Assembly: GCA_023954095.1 (NCBI GenBank)
Contig: JAMLIQ010000010.1
Coordinates: forward strand, 1 to 64,000
Direction: 5' to 3'
Origin: Burkholderiaceae bacterium
Lineage (GTDB): Bacteria; Pseudomonadota; Gammaproteobacteria; Burkholderiales; Burkholderiaceae_C
DNA length: 64,000 nucleotides
A model generated the notes under the pieces. The model worked only from the letters and a program-made list of their open reading frames with translations. It was not told the origin of the DNA and did no database searches. Made by a program: the position numbers and the translations under genes. Positions 8,896 to 18,758 of the stretch are shown one piece after another; position 1 is the stretch's first letter; each line of letters starts with the position of its first letter.

Positions 8896-9618
8896 ATGAC
8901 CGTCGCCACGCCAGCCTACAAGCGCATTTTGCTCAAGCTGTCGGGCGAAGCGCTCATGGGAGATGATGCCTTTGGTATCAACCGCGCCACCATTGTCCGC
9001 ATGGTGCAGGAGGTGGCCGAGGTGACACGCATGGGGGTGGAAGTGGCGGTGGTGATCGGTGGCGGCAATATTTTCCGCGGCGTCGCCGGTGGCGCCGAGG
9101 GTATGGACCGCGCCACCGCCGATTACATGGGCATGCTGGCCACCGTGATGAATGCCCTGGCCCTGGCCGATGCCATGGACAAGCAGGGGCTCACTGCGCG
9201 GGTGATGTCCGCGATCTCGATCGAGCAGGTGGTGGAGCCCTATGTGCGACCCAAGGCGCTGCAATACCTCGAGGAAGGCAAGGTGGTGGTTTTTGCCGCA
9301 GGCACGGGTAATCCGTTCTTCACTACCGACACGGCTGCCGCCTTGCGTGGCGCCGAAATCGGGGCTGAACTGGTGCTCAAGGCCACCAAGGTCGATGGCG
9401 TGTACACCGCCGATCCGCACAAGGACCCGTCGGCCACGCGCTATACCACCCTGAGTTTTGACGAAGCCATGGTGCGCAACCTCGGCATCATGGATGCCAC
9501 GGCATTTGCCCTGTGCCGTGACCAGAAGCTGCCTGTAAAAGTGTTTTCCATCTTCAAGCCCGGTGCGCTCAAGCGCGTGGTCATGGGCGAGGACGAAGGA
9601 ACCCTGGTTTACGCTTGA
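8896..9618 (+). CDS. pyrH: UMP kinase
   Basis: Phosphorylates UMP to UDP in pyrimidine nucleotide synthesis; the bacterial enzyme is hexameric, GTP-activated and UTP-inhibited. The amino acid kinase fold is seen in [21 protein letters not shown], and the nucleotide-binding [33 protein letters not shown] is the usual ATP-site segment. 240 residues is typical. A GGAGAACTTCC ribosome binding site precedes ATG 8896. It lies between tsf and frr, the standard order. Confidence 0.99.
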   Translation: MTVATPAYKRILLKLSGEALMGDDAFGINRATIVRMVQEVAEVTRMGVEVAVVIGGGNIFRGVAGGAEGMDRATADYMGMLATVMNALALADAMDKQGLTARVMSAISIEQVVEPYVRPKALQYLEEGKVVVFAAGTGNPFFTTDTAAALRGAEIGAELVLKATKVDGVYTADPHKDPSATRYTTLSFDEAMVRNLGIMDATAFALCRDQKLPVKVFSIFKPGALKRVVMGEDEGTLVYA

Positions 9619-9664
9619 CGGCAATGGGGTGGCCCGTGCTGCTCTATGCCCCCAAGGAGAGAAC

Positions 9665-10222
9665 ATGACTGCCGACATCAAGACAAATATGCAAACCAAG
9701 ATGGACCAGTCCATCGTGGCGTTCAAGAACAATCTGCAGAAAATCCGTACGGGCCGTGCCAACCCGGCCTTGCTGGACACGGTGCACGTGGAGTACTACG
9801 GCTCCATGGTGCCACTGTCGCAGGTGGCCAACGTTGCCTTGCTCGATTCGCGCACCATCAGCGTGCAGCCCTGGGAAAAGGGCATGGGCGCCAAGATCGA
9901 AAAGGCCATCCGCGAGAGCGACCTGGGATTGAATCCGGCCTCCATGGGTGACCTGATTCGCGTGCCCATGCCGCCAATGAGCGAGGAGCGCCGCAAGGAA
10001 ATGACCAAGCTGGCGCGCAACGAAGGCGAGTCGGCCAAGATTGCGGTGCGCAACCTGCGCCGCGACGCCAACGAGGCCGTGAAGAAGCTCGTCAAGGACA
10101 AACTGGCATCCGAAGACGACCAGAAGCGCGCCGAGGCAGACATCCAGAAGGTGACCGATCAGCATATCGCCGAGATCGATGCCCTGGTGGTCGCCAAGGA
10201 GCAGGAAATCATGGCGGTTTGA
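9665..10222 (+). CDS. frr: Ribosome recycling factor
   Basis: Splits post-termination ribosomes together with EF-G. The 185-residue product has the usual features: [13 protein letters not shown] near the N-terminus, VPLSQVANV, and the C-terminal helical bundle with [21 protein letters not shown] 9665 is preceded by AGGAGAGAAC. The frame is open upstream of it but overlaps pyrH and carries no family sequence. It is cotranscribed with pyrH (46-bp gap) and followed closely by uppS. Confidence 0.98.
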   Translation: MTADIKTNMQTKMDQSIVAFKNNLQKIRTGRANPALLDTVHVEYYGSMVPLSQVANVALLDSRTISVQPWEKGMGAKIEKAIRESDLGLNPASMGDLIRVPMPPMSEERRKEMTKLARNEGESAKIAVRNLRRDANEAVKKLVKDKLASEDDQKRAEADIQKVTDQHIAEIDALVVAKEQEIMAV

Positions 10223-10233
10223 AGACCGCTCAC

Positions 10234-10977
10234 ATGTCTTCTTCCATGGCGCAGGAGCTTGTGCCACCCCACCATATTGCCATCGTCATGGATGGCAATG
10301 GTCGCTGGGCCAAGCGTCGCTTCCTCCCCCGCCTTGCAGGGCACAAGCAGGGTGTGGATGTGCTTCGCCACTGCGTGCAGGCCTGCGCGCGGCGCGGGGT
10401 GGGCGTGCTGACGGTGTTTGCGTTTTCCTCCGAGAACTGGAATCGTCCCGACGATGAAGTCTCTGGCCTGATGGAGCTGCTCGCCAAGGCGCTCGCGCGC
10501 GAGGTGCCGCAGCTGCGCAAGGACGGAGTGCAGCTGCACTTTGTGGGTGCCCGTGCCGGGCTTTCCGACAAGGTGCAGAGCGGTCTGGCGCAAGGCGAGG
10601 CCGCGACGGCCCACAACACCCGGCTTGTGCTCAACGTCTGCTTCAACTATGGGGGGCGCTGGGACATGGCGCAGGCCGCAGCTGCTGTGGCGGCCCGAGG
10701 CGAGCCCATCACCGAAGCCAGCCTGAACCGCGCCATGGCGCTGGCCCATGTGCCCGATCCTGACCTTGTGATCCGCACGGGCGGCGAGATGCGGCTGAGC
10801 AACTTTCTGCTCTGGCAGGCTGCTTACTCGGAGCTGTATTTCAGCGATAAGCTGTGGCCAGATTTCGATGACGCTGCGCTGGATGAGGCCATTGCGGCCT
10901 ACCATGCGCGTGAACGCCGATTTGGCAAAACCTCCGAACAAATTCTGCCTGCGCGCTCCGGACTGGTGCGCGCCTGA
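10234..10977 (+). CDS. uppS: Undecaprenyl diphosphate synthase (cis-prenyltransferase)
   Basis: Makes the C55 carrier lipid for peptidoglycan and O-antigen by adding isopentenyl units to farnesyl diphosphate. Family motifs are HIAIVMDGNGRWA with catalytic Asp20, VFAFSSENWNRP, and PDPDLVIRTGGEMRLSNFL. Start choices are ATG 10234 (247 residues) and ATG 10246; I took 10234. TTG 10219 is possible but overlaps the frr stop. Ten bases separate its stop from cdsA, so the two are one transcription unit. Confidence 0.96.
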   Translation: MSSSMAQELVPPHHIAIVMDGNGRWAKRRFLPRLAGHKQGVDVLRHCVQACARRGVGVLTVFAFSSENWNRPDDEVSGLMELLAKALAREVPQLRKDGVQLHFVGARAGLSDKVQSGLAQGEAATAHNTRLVLNVCFNYGGRWDMAQAAAAVAARGEPITEASLNRAMALAHVPDPDLVIRTGGEMRLSNFLLWQAAYSELYFSDKLWPDFDDAALDEAIAAYHARERRFGKTSEQILPARSGLVRA

Positions 10978-10986
10978 AAGGGCTCC

Positions 10987-11841
10987 ATGCTGAAACAGCG
11001 CATCATCACCGCCCTGGTTTTGCTGGCCATTTTGTTGCCCGCTTTGTTTTATCCGTCGCCTGTGCCATTTGCGGCGGTGGTGCTGGTGCTGATGGCCGGT
11101 GGCGCCTGGGAGTGGGGGCGTCTCAATGGCTGTGGTCCATTGGCGTCAGTGGCTGTGGGAGCCGTGTGCATCGTCCTGTGTGCGGCATCGTGGCTGCTGG
11201 GCCTGGTCGGCCAGCCGCTGGGTTCGCTGTGGCTGGCGGCGGGTGGCTTTTGGGTGTTGGGCGGTGCCTGGCTATTGCATGCCGGTGTGCCGGGCTGGCC
11301 GCGGATTCCCGGTCCGGTGCGGCTGGTGGCAGGGGTGCTGGCACTGTGGCTGGCCTGGCTGGCCGTGGTGCAGGCGCGCACGGTGGGCATCAACTTCCTG
11401 CTGTCGGTGATGACATTGGTCTGGATGGCCGATATCGCTGCCTATTTTGCAGGCCGTACGTTGGGCCTGCGTTTCACCCGCAGCAAGCTTGCCCCCTCGA
11501 TCAGTCCGGGCAAGAGTTGGGAAGGCGTCTGGGGCGGTGTCGCTGGCGTGCTGGTACTGGCGGTGTGCTGGGTAGTGGCCGATGCCCGCCTGCAGGCGCC
11601 TGTGGCCAGCCTGTACACGCGGCTGGCCAGCCAGGGCTGGTGGTTGCTGGTGCTGGGCGCGCTGTTCATGGCCGCCATGAGCGTGGTGGGGGATCTCATT
11701 GAGTCGCTCATCAAGCGCAGTGCAGGCGTGAAAGACAGCAGCAACCTGCTGCCTGGTCATGGCGGTGTGCTGGACCGGGTGGATGCCTTGCTGCCCACGC
11801 TGCCGCTGGCCATGATGCTGATGACACTGGTAAAAACATGA
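10987..11841 (+). CDS. cdsA: Phosphatidate cytidylyltransferase (CDP-diglyceride synthase)
   Basis: Integral membrane enzyme that converts phosphatidic acid and CTP to CDP-diacylglycerol, the precursor of membrane phospholipids. The C-terminal signature SLIKRSAGVKDSSNLLPGHG followed by GVLDRVDALL is the CdsA family motif with its metal-binding Asp residues. Several hydrophobic spans fill the first two thirds. At 284 residues it is normal. It overlaps dxr by 4 bp (ATGA), implying translational coupling. Confidence 0.96.
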   Translation: MLKQRIITALVLLAILLPALFYPSPVPFAAVVLVLMAGGAWEWGRLNGCGPLASVAVGAVCIVLCAASWLLGLVGQPLGSLWLAAGGFWVLGGAWLLHAGVPGWPRIPGPVRLVAGVLALWLAWLAVVQARTVGINFLLSVMTLVWMADIAAYFAGRTLGLRFTRSKLAPSISPGKSWEGVWGGVAGVLVLAVCWVVADARLQAPVASLYTRLASQGWWLLVLGALFMAAMSVVGDLIESLIKRSAGVKDSSNLLPGHGGVLDRVDALLPTLPLAMMLMTLVKT

Positions 11842-13028
11842 AACAACGGATCACGGTACTGGGCTCCACAGGATCCATTGGCACCAGTACGCTCGATGTG
11901 GTGGCACGTCACCCCGATCGCTTTGAGGTTTTTGCGCTGAGCGCGTCCACCCAGGTGGACCTGATGCTGGCCCAGTGTGCCCGCTTTGCGCCGCGTTACG
12001 CCGTCATGGCCAGTGCAGAGCATGGTCGATTGCTCCAGGAAAAAATCAAGCAAAACAGCCTTCCAACGCTTGTACTGCAAGCGCTAGATGCTATTGAAAT
12101 AATAGCATCGCATACCGAGGTGGATATGGTCATGGCGGCCATTGTCGGGGCAGCCGGACTGGCACCCTGTCTGGCGGCCGCCCGGGCAGGGAAGCGTTTG
12201 CTGCTGGCCAACAAGGAAGCGTTGGTGGTGGGGGGCGAGGTGTTCTTGCGCGCCGTGCGCGAAGGCGGGGCGACCTTGCTGCCCATTGACAGCGAGCATT
12301 CGGCCATTTTCCAGTCGCTGCCCGAAGACCCCGCCACCTGGTCGCGGCGCGTGGAGAAGATCATCCTCACGGCGTCGGGTGGGCCCTTTCGGCAGCGCTC
12401 GCCCGACAGCCTGCGCGATGTCACGCCCGAGCAGGCCTGCGCGCACCCCAACTGGGTCATGGGCCGCAAGATATCGGTCGATTCGGCCACGATGATGAAC
12501 AAGGCGCTGGAGGTCATCGAGGCGCGCTATCTCTTCGGCCTGGCGCCCGGGCAGCTGGATGTGGTCATTCACCCGCAAAGCATCATCCACTCCATGGTGC
12601 AGTACACGGACACTTCCGTGGTGGCACAGCTGGGTACGCCGGACATGCGCGTGCCCATCGCCTATGGCCTTGCCTGGCCCGAGCGCGTCGAGTCCGGTGC
12701 AGCCGCACTGGATTTCCGTGCCCTGGGGGCCATGACCTTCGAGGCCATTGACGACCGCGGCCATCCCGAGCGGTTCCCGGGGTTGCGCCTCGCGTGGGAG
12801 GCGCTGGAGGCTCCGCCCGGTACCACGGCGGTGCTCAACGCGGCCAACGAAGTGGCCGTGGCGGCATTCCTGGACCGGCGCATCCGCTTTGACCAGATCC
12901 ATGCGCTGAACCTGGAAACTTTGTCTGCGGTTGCCTGCTCCAATCCCGATTCGCTCGACGCCTTGCTGGCATTGGACGCCGATGCGCGGGCAGCGGCGCA
13001 ACGGATTGCCCAGCGGCTGGCCTCCTGA
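11838..13028 (+). CDS. dxr: 1-deoxy-D-xylulose 5-phosphate reductoisomerase
   Basis: Second enzyme of the MEP isoprenoid pathway, forming MEP from DXP with NADPH. The nucleotide-binding LGSTGSIGTSTLDV is at 8-21, the metal-site segment PIDSEHSAIFQ follows later, and KISVDSATMMNKALEVIEA is conserved. 396 residues is normal. Residues about 71-90 are encoded by copy 2 of the dispersed repeat; the insert falls in the variable stretch just before VDMVMAAIVGAAGL, so function is probably kept. It feeds uppS with isoprenoid precursors and is translationally coupled to cdsA. Confidence 0.97.
   Translation: MKQRITVLGSTGSIGTSTLDVVARHPDRFEVFALSASTQVDLMLAQCARFAPRYAVMASAEHGRLLQEKIKQNSLPTLVLQALDAIEIIASHTEVDMVMAAIVGAAGLAPCLAAARAGKRLLLANKEALVVGGEVFLRAVREGGATLLPIDSEHSAIFQSLPEDPATWSRRVEKIILTASGGPFRQRSPDSLRDVTPEQACAHPNWVMGRKISVDSATMMNKALEVIEARYLFGLAPGQLDVVIHPQSIIHSMVQYTDTSVVAQLGTPDMRVPIAYGLAWPERVESGAAALDFRALGAMTFEAIDDRGHPERFPGLRLAWEALEAPPGTTAVLNAANEVAVAAFLDRRIRFDQIHALNLETLSAVACSNPDSLDALLALDADARAAAQRIAQRLAS
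12047..12110 (+). repeat. Dispersed two-hairpin repeat, copy 2 (inside dxr)
   Basis: This is the clearest copy. Hairpin 1 is CGCTTG (12067-12072), TACTG loop, CAAGCG (12078-12083). Hairpin 2 is a perfect 9-bp stem, GATGCTATT (12087-12095), GAAAT loop, AATAGCATC (12101-12109). It is visibly AT-richer than the surrounding gene and is translated as part of DXR in the family's only stop-free frame. Confidence 0.85.
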
Positions 13029-13057
13029 GCGTTGCCGCCTGATCTCACGGAACACGC

Positions 13058-14419
13058 ATGTTGACCATTGTCGCCTTTCTTGTGGCCCTGGGGCTGTTGA
13101 TTGCCGTCCACGAATACGGCCACTACCGCGTGGCGGTGGCCTGTGGTGTGAAGGTGCTGCGCTTTTCGGTGGGCTTTGGAAAACCGCTGCTGCGTTGGCA
13201 GCCCAAGGGTTCTTCCACGGAATTTGTGCTGGGCGCGTTTCCGCTGGGCGGTTTTGTACGCATGCTCGACGAACGGGAGGCACCGGTGCCCCCCGAGGAG
13301 CGTCATCTCGCCTTCAACACCCAGCCATTGCGTTCACGGGCGCTGATCGTGGCGGCTGGCCCGGTTGCCAATCTGCTCCTGGCGGTACTGCTCTATGCCG
13401 CAGTCAATTGGATAGGTGTGCAGGAACCCATGGCCTATCTCGCACGGCCGGTGCCGGGCTCCGTGGCCGAGTCGGCCGGCCTGCATGGCGGCGAGTTGGT
13501 GCGCAATGCGGCCATCGGCGATGAAGAGCCTCAGCCTGTGCGATCGTTTGAGGATCTGCGCTGGCTGTTGACGCGCGGTGCGCTGGAGTCCATCCCGGTC
13601 CGGCTGGAGGTGGAGCCGACCCCCGGTGCAAGCCGACGCACGGTGGTGCTGGCCCTGAACGAACTGGATACGCGGGAAGCCGATGCGCGTCTCCTGCAGA
13701 TGATCGGCATTGTGGGCCCGTGGACGCGCCCCGTCGTGGGAGAAGTGATGGCTGACGGTGCGGCCCGGCAGGCCGGTCTGCGCGAAGGTGATGTGGTGCT
13801 GCGCATCGGTACGGTGGACGTGGTGGATGGCCAGCAATTGCGCGCACTGATTCGTGGCTCGGTGCGCGAGGGACAGCCTGTATCCCAGCCCTGGCGCATC
13901 CAGCGGGGCGCCACGAGCCTGACGTTGGACGTGCAGCCCCAGGTGCAGCAAGACCAGGGCGAGCTGGTCGGGCGCATAGGCGCCTATGTGGGCGCCAGGC
14001 CTGAGTTCACCACCGTGCAGTACGGGCCTCTGGAAGGGCTGTGGAGCGGTGCCGAGCGTACCTGGCAGGTGTCGGTCCTGACGCTGCGGATGATGGGGCG
14101 CATGGTGATCGGTGAAGCCTCGCTCAAGAACATCAGCGGCCCGCTGACGATCGCCGACTATGCGGGGCGCTCTGCCAGCATGGGACTGTCGCAGTACCTG
14201 GCATTTCTTGCGCTGATCAGTGTCAGCCTGGGTGTGCTCAACCTGCTGCCGCTGCCCGTCCTCGATGGGGGGCACCTGATGTATTATCTTTGGGAGGGCG
14301 TGACGGGCAGGGGCGTCTCGGATGCCTGGATGGAGCGCTTGCAGCGTGGCGGCATTGCCGTACTGCTCTTGATGATGTCCATTGCCATGTTCAACGATAT
14401 CTCCCGGCTCTTTGGCTAA
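13058..14419 (+). CDS. rseP: Site-2 zinc metalloprotease RseP
   Basis: Intramembrane protease that cleaves the anti-sigma factor RseA after the first-site cut, releasing sigma-E, and removes leftover signal peptides. The zinc motif HEYGH is at 18-22 in the first membrane span; the second metal motif is in NLLPLPVLDGGH near the C-terminus. Between them lie a PDZ pair (for example PVVGEVMADGAARQAGLREG). 453 residues matches E. coli RseP (450). It sits directly before bamA, the conserved order, linking envelope-stress control to outer-membrane assembly. Confidence 0.97.
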   Translation: MLTIVAFLVALGLLIAVHEYGHYRVAVACGVKVLRFSVGFGKPLLRWQPKGSSTEFVLGAFPLGGFVRMLDEREAPVPPEERHLAFNTQPLRSRALIVAAGPVANLLLAVLLYAAVNWIGVQEPMAYLARPVPGSVAESAGLHGGELVRNAAIGDEEPQPVRSFEDLRWLLTRGALESIPVRLEVEPTPGASRRTVVLALNELDTREADARLLQMIGIVGPWTRPVVGEVMADGAARQAGLREGDVVLRIGTVDVVDGQQLRALIRGSVREGQPVSQPWRIQRGATSLTLDVQPQVQQDQGELVGRIGAYVGARPEFTTVQYGPLEGLWSGAERTWQVSVLTLRMMGRMVIGEASLKNISGPLTIADYAGRSASMGLSQYLAFLALISVSLGVLNLLPLPVLDGGHLMYYLWEGVTGRGVSDAWMERLQRGGIAVLLLMMSIAMFNDISRLFG

Positions 14420-14464
14420 CCTAATGACCGTCATGCCTGCGCATTGGCGGCACCGGCTTCATTC

Positions 14465-16762
14465 ATGAAAAAACATATCAATCGCTTCGGTGCGCGTACT
14501 GTGACAGCCGTGGCTGCCATGATTTTTGCTGCCCAGGCCGCGTGGGCCCTGGAACCCTTCAAGGTGCAGGATATTCGGGTGGAGGGCCTGCAGCGTGTGG
14601 AGCCCGGAACCGTGTTCGCATCCATGCCCCTGCGCGTGGGTGACGAGTACAACGACGACAAAGGGGCCGCTGCCATTCGTGCGCTGTTTGGCCTGGGGCT
14701 GTTCAAGGATGTACGCCTGGAAGCCTCCGGCGGTGTTCTGGTGGTGGTGGTGGAAGAGCGCCCCACCATTGCCGATGTGGATTTTGTGGGTGCGCGCGAG
14801 TTCGACAAGGATGTGCTCAAGAAGTCCATGCGTGATATCGGTCTGACGGACGGCCGCCCGTATGACAAGGCACTCACCGACCGGGCCGAGCAGGAGCTCA
14901 AGCGCCAGTACATCAACAAGAGCTTCTACGGTGCCGAGGTGGTGACGACCGTCACGCCCATTGAGCGCAACCGTGTCAACCTCACCTTCTCGGTGGTGGA
15001 GGGCGACACCGCGCGCATCAAGGACATCCGTATCGTTGGTAACAAGGCGTTCAGCGAATCGACGCTCAAGGGCCTGTTCGATCAGGATACGGGTGGCTGG
15101 TTGAGCTGGTATACCAAGTCGGATCGCTATGCACGCACCAAGCTCAATGCCGATTTGGAAACCCTGCGTTCCTACTACCTGCAGCGAGGGTACCTGGAGT
15201 TCCGTATCGATTCGACCCAGGTGGCGATTTCCCCGGACAAGCAGGATATCTCCATCACGGTCAACGTGACGGAAGGTGAGCGCTTCGTGGTGTCCAGCGT
15301 CAAGCTCGAAGGCAACTTCCTGGAGCGTGAGGATGAATTCAAGTCGCTGGTCGCGATCCGTGTCGGCGAACCCTATAACGCCGACCAGGTCGCCGAAACC
15401 ACCAAGGCATTCTCCGAGCATTTCGGGAATTTTGGTTTTGCGTTTGCACGCATCGAGGCCGTGCCTGAGATCGACCGTGAGAACGGTCGTGTGGCTCTGG
15501 TGCTGCAGGTCGACCCGGTGCGCCGCGCCTATGTGCGCCGCATCAGCGTGGCCGGCAACAACCGTACGCGTGATGAAGTGATTCGACGCGAGTTCCGCCA
15601 GTTCGAGGCTTCGTGGTACGACGGCGAAAAGATCCGCCTCTCGCGCGATCGCGTCGATCGTCTGGGGTATTTCACAGAAGTCAACATCGAGACGCTGGAA
15701 GTTCCGGGTGCGCCCGATCAGGTGGATCTCTTGATCAGCGTGGCGGAGAAGCCTACGGGCTCCTTGCAACTGGGTGCAGGATTCTCCAGCGCGGAGAAGA
15801 TGTCGTTGTCCTTCTCGATCAAGCAGGAGAACATCTTTGGCTCGGGGAATTATCTGGGCGTGGATCTCAATACCAGCAAGTTCAAGCGCACGCTGGTGTT
15901 CAGCACCACAGACCCCTATTTCACCAAGGATGGTGTTTCGCGCACGCTGGACATGTATTACCGCACCGACAAGCCTTACGAGGATCAGGGCGGGAATTAT
16001 GAGCTGATCACCACCGGGGCGGGTATCCGGTTTGGTGTTCCTTTCAGCGAAACCGATACGGTTTTCTTCGGGGGTGCGCTGGAGCAGACACGCATCAAGT
16101 CCGGCACCAACATTCCCGCAGCCTATCTGAGCTACGCGGATCGTTATGGCGCCTCCAGCTCGGCGGTGCCGCTGACCATTGGCTGGTCACGCGATGGCCG
16201 TGACAGCGCCCTGGCGCCTAATGCTGGCCGGTACCAGCGGCTCAATACCGATTGGTCGGTGGCTGGAGACGCGCGTTATGTACGTGCCAATTACCAGTAT
16301 CAGCAGTACGTGCCCTTGAACAAGAAATTCACCGTTGCTTTCAATGGCGAAGTGGGCTTGGGCAAAGGCATGGGCGGAAGGCCTTTTCCTGTATTCAAGA
16401 ATTTTTACTCCGGCGGCCTGGGCTCGGTGCGTGGCTTTGACCAGGGAACCCTGGGCCCGCGCGATGTCACCGGCGCTTCGCTGGGCGGCCCGAAAAAACT
16501 GACCTTCAATACCGAACTCATCGCGCCGTTTCCGGGGGCCGGCAATGACCGTACATTGCGCGTCTTTACTTTCCTCGACATCGGCAATGTCTATGGCGAT
16601 GGTGAGAAAATCCGCCTGAGCGACATGCGTGCTTCGGTGGGTATCGGGCTGAGCTGGATTTCTCCGCTGGGCCCGCTACGCTTGGCATACGCCAAACCCG
16701 TGCGCAAGTTTGCGGGCGATAGAATCCAGGAACTGCAATTCCAGATCGGAACATCCTTCTAA
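14465..16762 (+). CDS. bamA: Outer membrane protein assembly factor BamA
   Basis: Omp85 protein that inserts beta-barrel proteins into the outer membrane. I chose ATG 14465, which gives a clean signal peptide (MKKHINRFGARTVTAVAAM, cut after AWA before LEPF); a TTG at 14444 would add seven residues upstream of it. Five POTRA domains span roughly 23-420 (first: FKVQDIRVEGLQRVEPGTVF), followed by the C-terminal barrel. The barrel carries VRGFDQGTLGPRD, the conserved VRGF lid-loop motif, and ends in a phenylalanine (FQIGTSF) as barrels do. The stop overlaps the skp start by one base. Confidence 0.98.
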   Translation: MKKHINRFGARTVTAVAAMIFAAQAAWALEPFKVQDIRVEGLQRVEPGTVFASMPLRVGDEYNDDKGAAAIRALFGLGLFKDVRLEASGGVLVVVVEERPTIADVDFVGAREFDKDVLKKSMRDIGLTDGRPYDKALTDRAEQELKRQYINKSFYGAEVVTTVTPIERNRVNLTFSVVEGDTARIKDIRIVGNKAFSESTLKGLFDQDTGGWLSWYTKSDRYARTKLNADLETLRSYYLQRGYLEFRIDSTQVAISPDKQDISITVNVTEGERFVVSSVKLEGNFLEREDEFKSLVAIRVGEPYNADQVAETTKAFSEHFGNFGFAFARIEAVPEIDRENGRVALVLQVDPVRRAYVRRISVAGNNRTRDEVIRREFRQFEASWYDGEKIRLSRDRVDRLGYFTEVNIETLEVPGAPDQVDLLISVAEKPTGSLQLGAGFSSAEKMSLSFSIKQENIFGSGNYLGVDLNTSKFKRTLVFSTTDPYFTKDGVSRTLDMYYRTDKPYEDQGGNYELITTGAGIRFGVPFSETDTVFFGGALEQTRIKSGTNIPAAYLSYADRYGASSSAVPLTIGWSRDGRDSALAPNAGRYQRLNTDWSVAGDARYVRANYQYQQYVPLNKKFTVAFNGEVGLGKGMGGRPFPVFKNFYSGGLGSVRGFDQGTLGPRDVTGASLGGPKKLTFNTELIAPFPGAGNDRTLRVFTFLDIGNVYGDGEKIRLSDMRASVGIGLSWISPLGPLRLAYAKPVRKFAGDRIQELQFQIGTSF

Positions 16763-17280
16763 TGAAAAACCTCTCTCGTCCCATCGCCTTGGCGATTTTG
16801 CTGGGCTCTTTTGGTGCTGCGCTGCCTGTGCAGGCACAGGAGTTCAAGGCAGGCTTCATCCATACGGATCGCGTGTTCCGCGAGGCCAGCACGGCCAAGG
16901 CGGCGCAGGCCAAGCTGGAACAGGAGTTCTCCCGCCGTGACAAGGAACTCAACGATCTGGGCGCGACGCTGAAGTCGGCCACGGAGAAGTTCGAACGTGA
17001 TGCGCCCACGCTGTCTGAAAGCCAGCGCATGGCGCGCCAACGCCAGTTGGTGGATCAGGACCGCGATTTTCAGCGCAAGCGCCGTGAATTCCAGGAAGAC
17101 CTGAATTCGCGCAAGAACGAAGAACTCAACCAGATGAGCGACCGCATCAACAAGGTGGTCAAGCAGCTGGCCGAGCAGGAGAAGTACGACATCATCGTGG
17201 ATCAGGCGGTCTATATCAGCCCCAAACACGACATCACCGACAAGGTGATCAAGGCGCTCAATGCTGCGCCTGCCAAGTAA
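16762..17280 (+). CDS. skp: Periplasmic chaperone Skp/OmpH family
   Basis: Holdase that escorts unfolded outer-membrane proteins to BamA. 172 residues with a signal peptide cut after VQAQ-type sequence (ALPVQA, then QEFKAGFIHTDRVF). The middle is a long charged coiled coil (about 45-130), forming the tentacles of the trimer; the C-terminus KYDIIVDQAVYISPKHDITD is the conserved body strand. The ATG shares a base with the bamA stop, so the two are translationally coupled. Confidence 0.95.
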   Translation: MKNLSRPIALAILLGSFGAALPVQAQEFKAGFIHTDRVFREASTAKAAQAKLEQEFSRRDKELNDLGATLKSATEKFERDAPTLSESQRMARQRQLVDQDRDFQRKRREFQEDLNSRKNEELNQMSDRINKVVKQLAEQEKYDIIVDQAVYISPKHDITDKVIKALNAAPAK

Positions 17281-17307
17281 TCACCGCTGGCATCGGGTGG
17301 GATACGC

Positions 17308-18300
17308 GTGAGCTTGCGCCTGGCGGAGTTCGTTGAGGCGCTGGGCGGCACGCTCGAGGGTGATCCCGGCATCGAGATCGTCCGGCTGGCGCCGCTGGAG
17401 GCGGCGCAGGCGCAGGAACTGAGTTTTCTGAGCCACCCGCGTTACCAGCAGCAACTGGCCGCCTCCCGGGCGGCCTGTGTCATTGTGGCGCCCGCCATGC
17501 GCGAGGTGGCCATGGCACGGGGCGCCTGCATCGTGGCGGATGATCCCTATGCCTATTTTGCCCGGGCCACGCAGCTCTGGCGTAGGCGCCATGCGCCGCC
17601 GGGGGTGCCCGGAATTCATCCCAGTGCGGTCGTGCACACTGAGGCACTGGTGCACGCCACGGCGGTCATCGGGCCTTTGTGCGTGATCGAACGCGGTGCG
17701 CGCGTCGGTGCGGGCACGGTGCTCAAGTCGCGCGTCACCGTCGGTGAAGACTGCCATATCGGAGAGCGCTGCATCGTGCATGCCGGCGTGGTGATTGGCG
17801 CCGACGGCTTTGGCTTTGCGCCCGAGGGCGGAGTCTGGGTCAAGATCGAGCAACTGGGCGCGGTGCGCATTGGTGACGATGTGGAGATTGGCGCCAACAC
17901 CTGCATTGACCGTGGCGCTTTGCAAGACACCGTGATCGAAGACGGCGTGAAGCTCGACAACCTGGTCCAGATTGGCCACAACGTGCATATCGGTCGGCAT
18001 TCGGCCATGGCGGGCTGTGTTGGCGTGGCCGGCAGTGCCACGATCGGCGCCCACTGCACCGTCGGCGGTGGCGGCATTGTGCTGGGGCACCTCACACTGG
18101 CGGACCATGTGCATGTATCGGCCTCCACGACGGTGACGCGGTCGTTGACGCGACCCGGGCAATACACAGGGATGTTTCCCATCGACGACAATGCCCGCTG
18201 GGAAAAGAACGCAGCTACGCTCAAGCAGCTGCACAGCCTGCGCGAGCGCATCAAGGCCCTCGAAAGCCTTCTACAGAACAACAAGATTGAACGCCCATGA
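17308..18300 (+). CDS. lpxD: UDP-3-O-(3-hydroxyacyl)glucosamine N-acyltransferase
   Basis: Third committed enzyme of lipid A synthesis, adding the N-linked hydroxyacyl chain from acyl-ACP. Repeated hexapeptides of the left-handed beta-helix run from about residue 105 ([22 protein letters not shown]) to 275, with the catalytic-His segment [12 protein letters not shown]. The N-terminal uridine-binding domain is about 1-100. The start is GTG at 17308, 27 bp after skp; no better ATG exists. Its stop overlaps the fabZ start (ATGA). Confidence 0.96.
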   Translation: MSLRLAEFVEALGGTLEGDPGIEIVRLAPLEAAQAQELSFLSHPRYQQQLAASRAACVIVAPAMREVAMARGACIVADDPYAYFARATQLWRRRHAPPGVPGIHPSAVVHTEALVHATAVIGPLCVIERGARVGAGTVLKSRVTVGEDCHIGERCIVHAGVVIGADGFGFAPEGGVWVKIEQLGAVRIGDDVEIGANTCIDRGALQDTVIEDGVKLDNLVQIGHNVHIGRHSAMAGCVGVAGSATIGAHCTVGGGGIVLGHLTLADHVHVSASTTVTRSLTRPGQYTGMFPIDDNARWEKNAATLKQLHSLRERIKALESLLQNNKIERP

Positions 18301-18737
18301 TGGATATTCACGCAATTCTCAAGCAACTACCCCACCGTTATCCTTTTCTGCTGGTGGACAAGGTGCTTGAACTCGAGCGCAACCAGCGCATCAGGGCCAT
18401 CAAGAACGTCACGTTCAATGAGCCCTACTTCATGGGACATTTTCCTGGCCATCCGGTCATGCCGGGTGTATTGATCCTCGAAGCACTTGCTCAGGCTGCC
18501 GGCTTGCTGGCCTTTGATGCCATGGGACAGGTGCCGGACGAAAACAATATCTACTACTTCGTGGGCATCGACGGAGCCCGTTTCAAGCGGCCCGTCGAGC
18601 CGGGCGATCAACTGATCCTGGACATCACCATCGACCGCGTACGCGGCGGTATCTGGAAATTCAAGGGCGTGGCCCGGGTGGGCGAGGAAGTGGCCTGCGA
18701 AGCCGAACTCATGTGCACCATGCGCGCCGTAGGTTGA
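18297..18737 (+). CDS. fabZ: 3-hydroxyacyl-ACP dehydratase FabZ
   Basis: Dehydrates 3-hydroxyacyl-ACP in fatty acid elongation and competes with lipid A acylation for the same substrate. The hot-dog fold signature is clear: [13 protein letters not shown], then [19 protein letters not shown] with the catalytic His, and QAAG. 146 residues is standard. It overlaps lpxD by 4 bp; a second ATG three bases on is in frame and equally usable. Its place between lpxD and lpxA is conserved in proteobacteria. Confidence 0.97.
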   Translation: MMDIHAILKQLPHRYPFLLVDKVLELERNQRIRAIKNVTFNEPYFMGHFPGHPVMPGVLILEALAQAAGLLAFDAMGQVPDENNIYYFVGIDGARFKRPVEPGDQLILDITIDRVRGGIWKFKGVARVGEEVACEAELMCTMRAVG

Positions 18738-18758
18738 TTGGCGCAGGCCTGTTGGATC

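Noticed and set aside
14459..15769. Minus-strand open frame of 436 codons opposite bamA
   Set aside because: Shadow of the POTRA-coding region; no family features.
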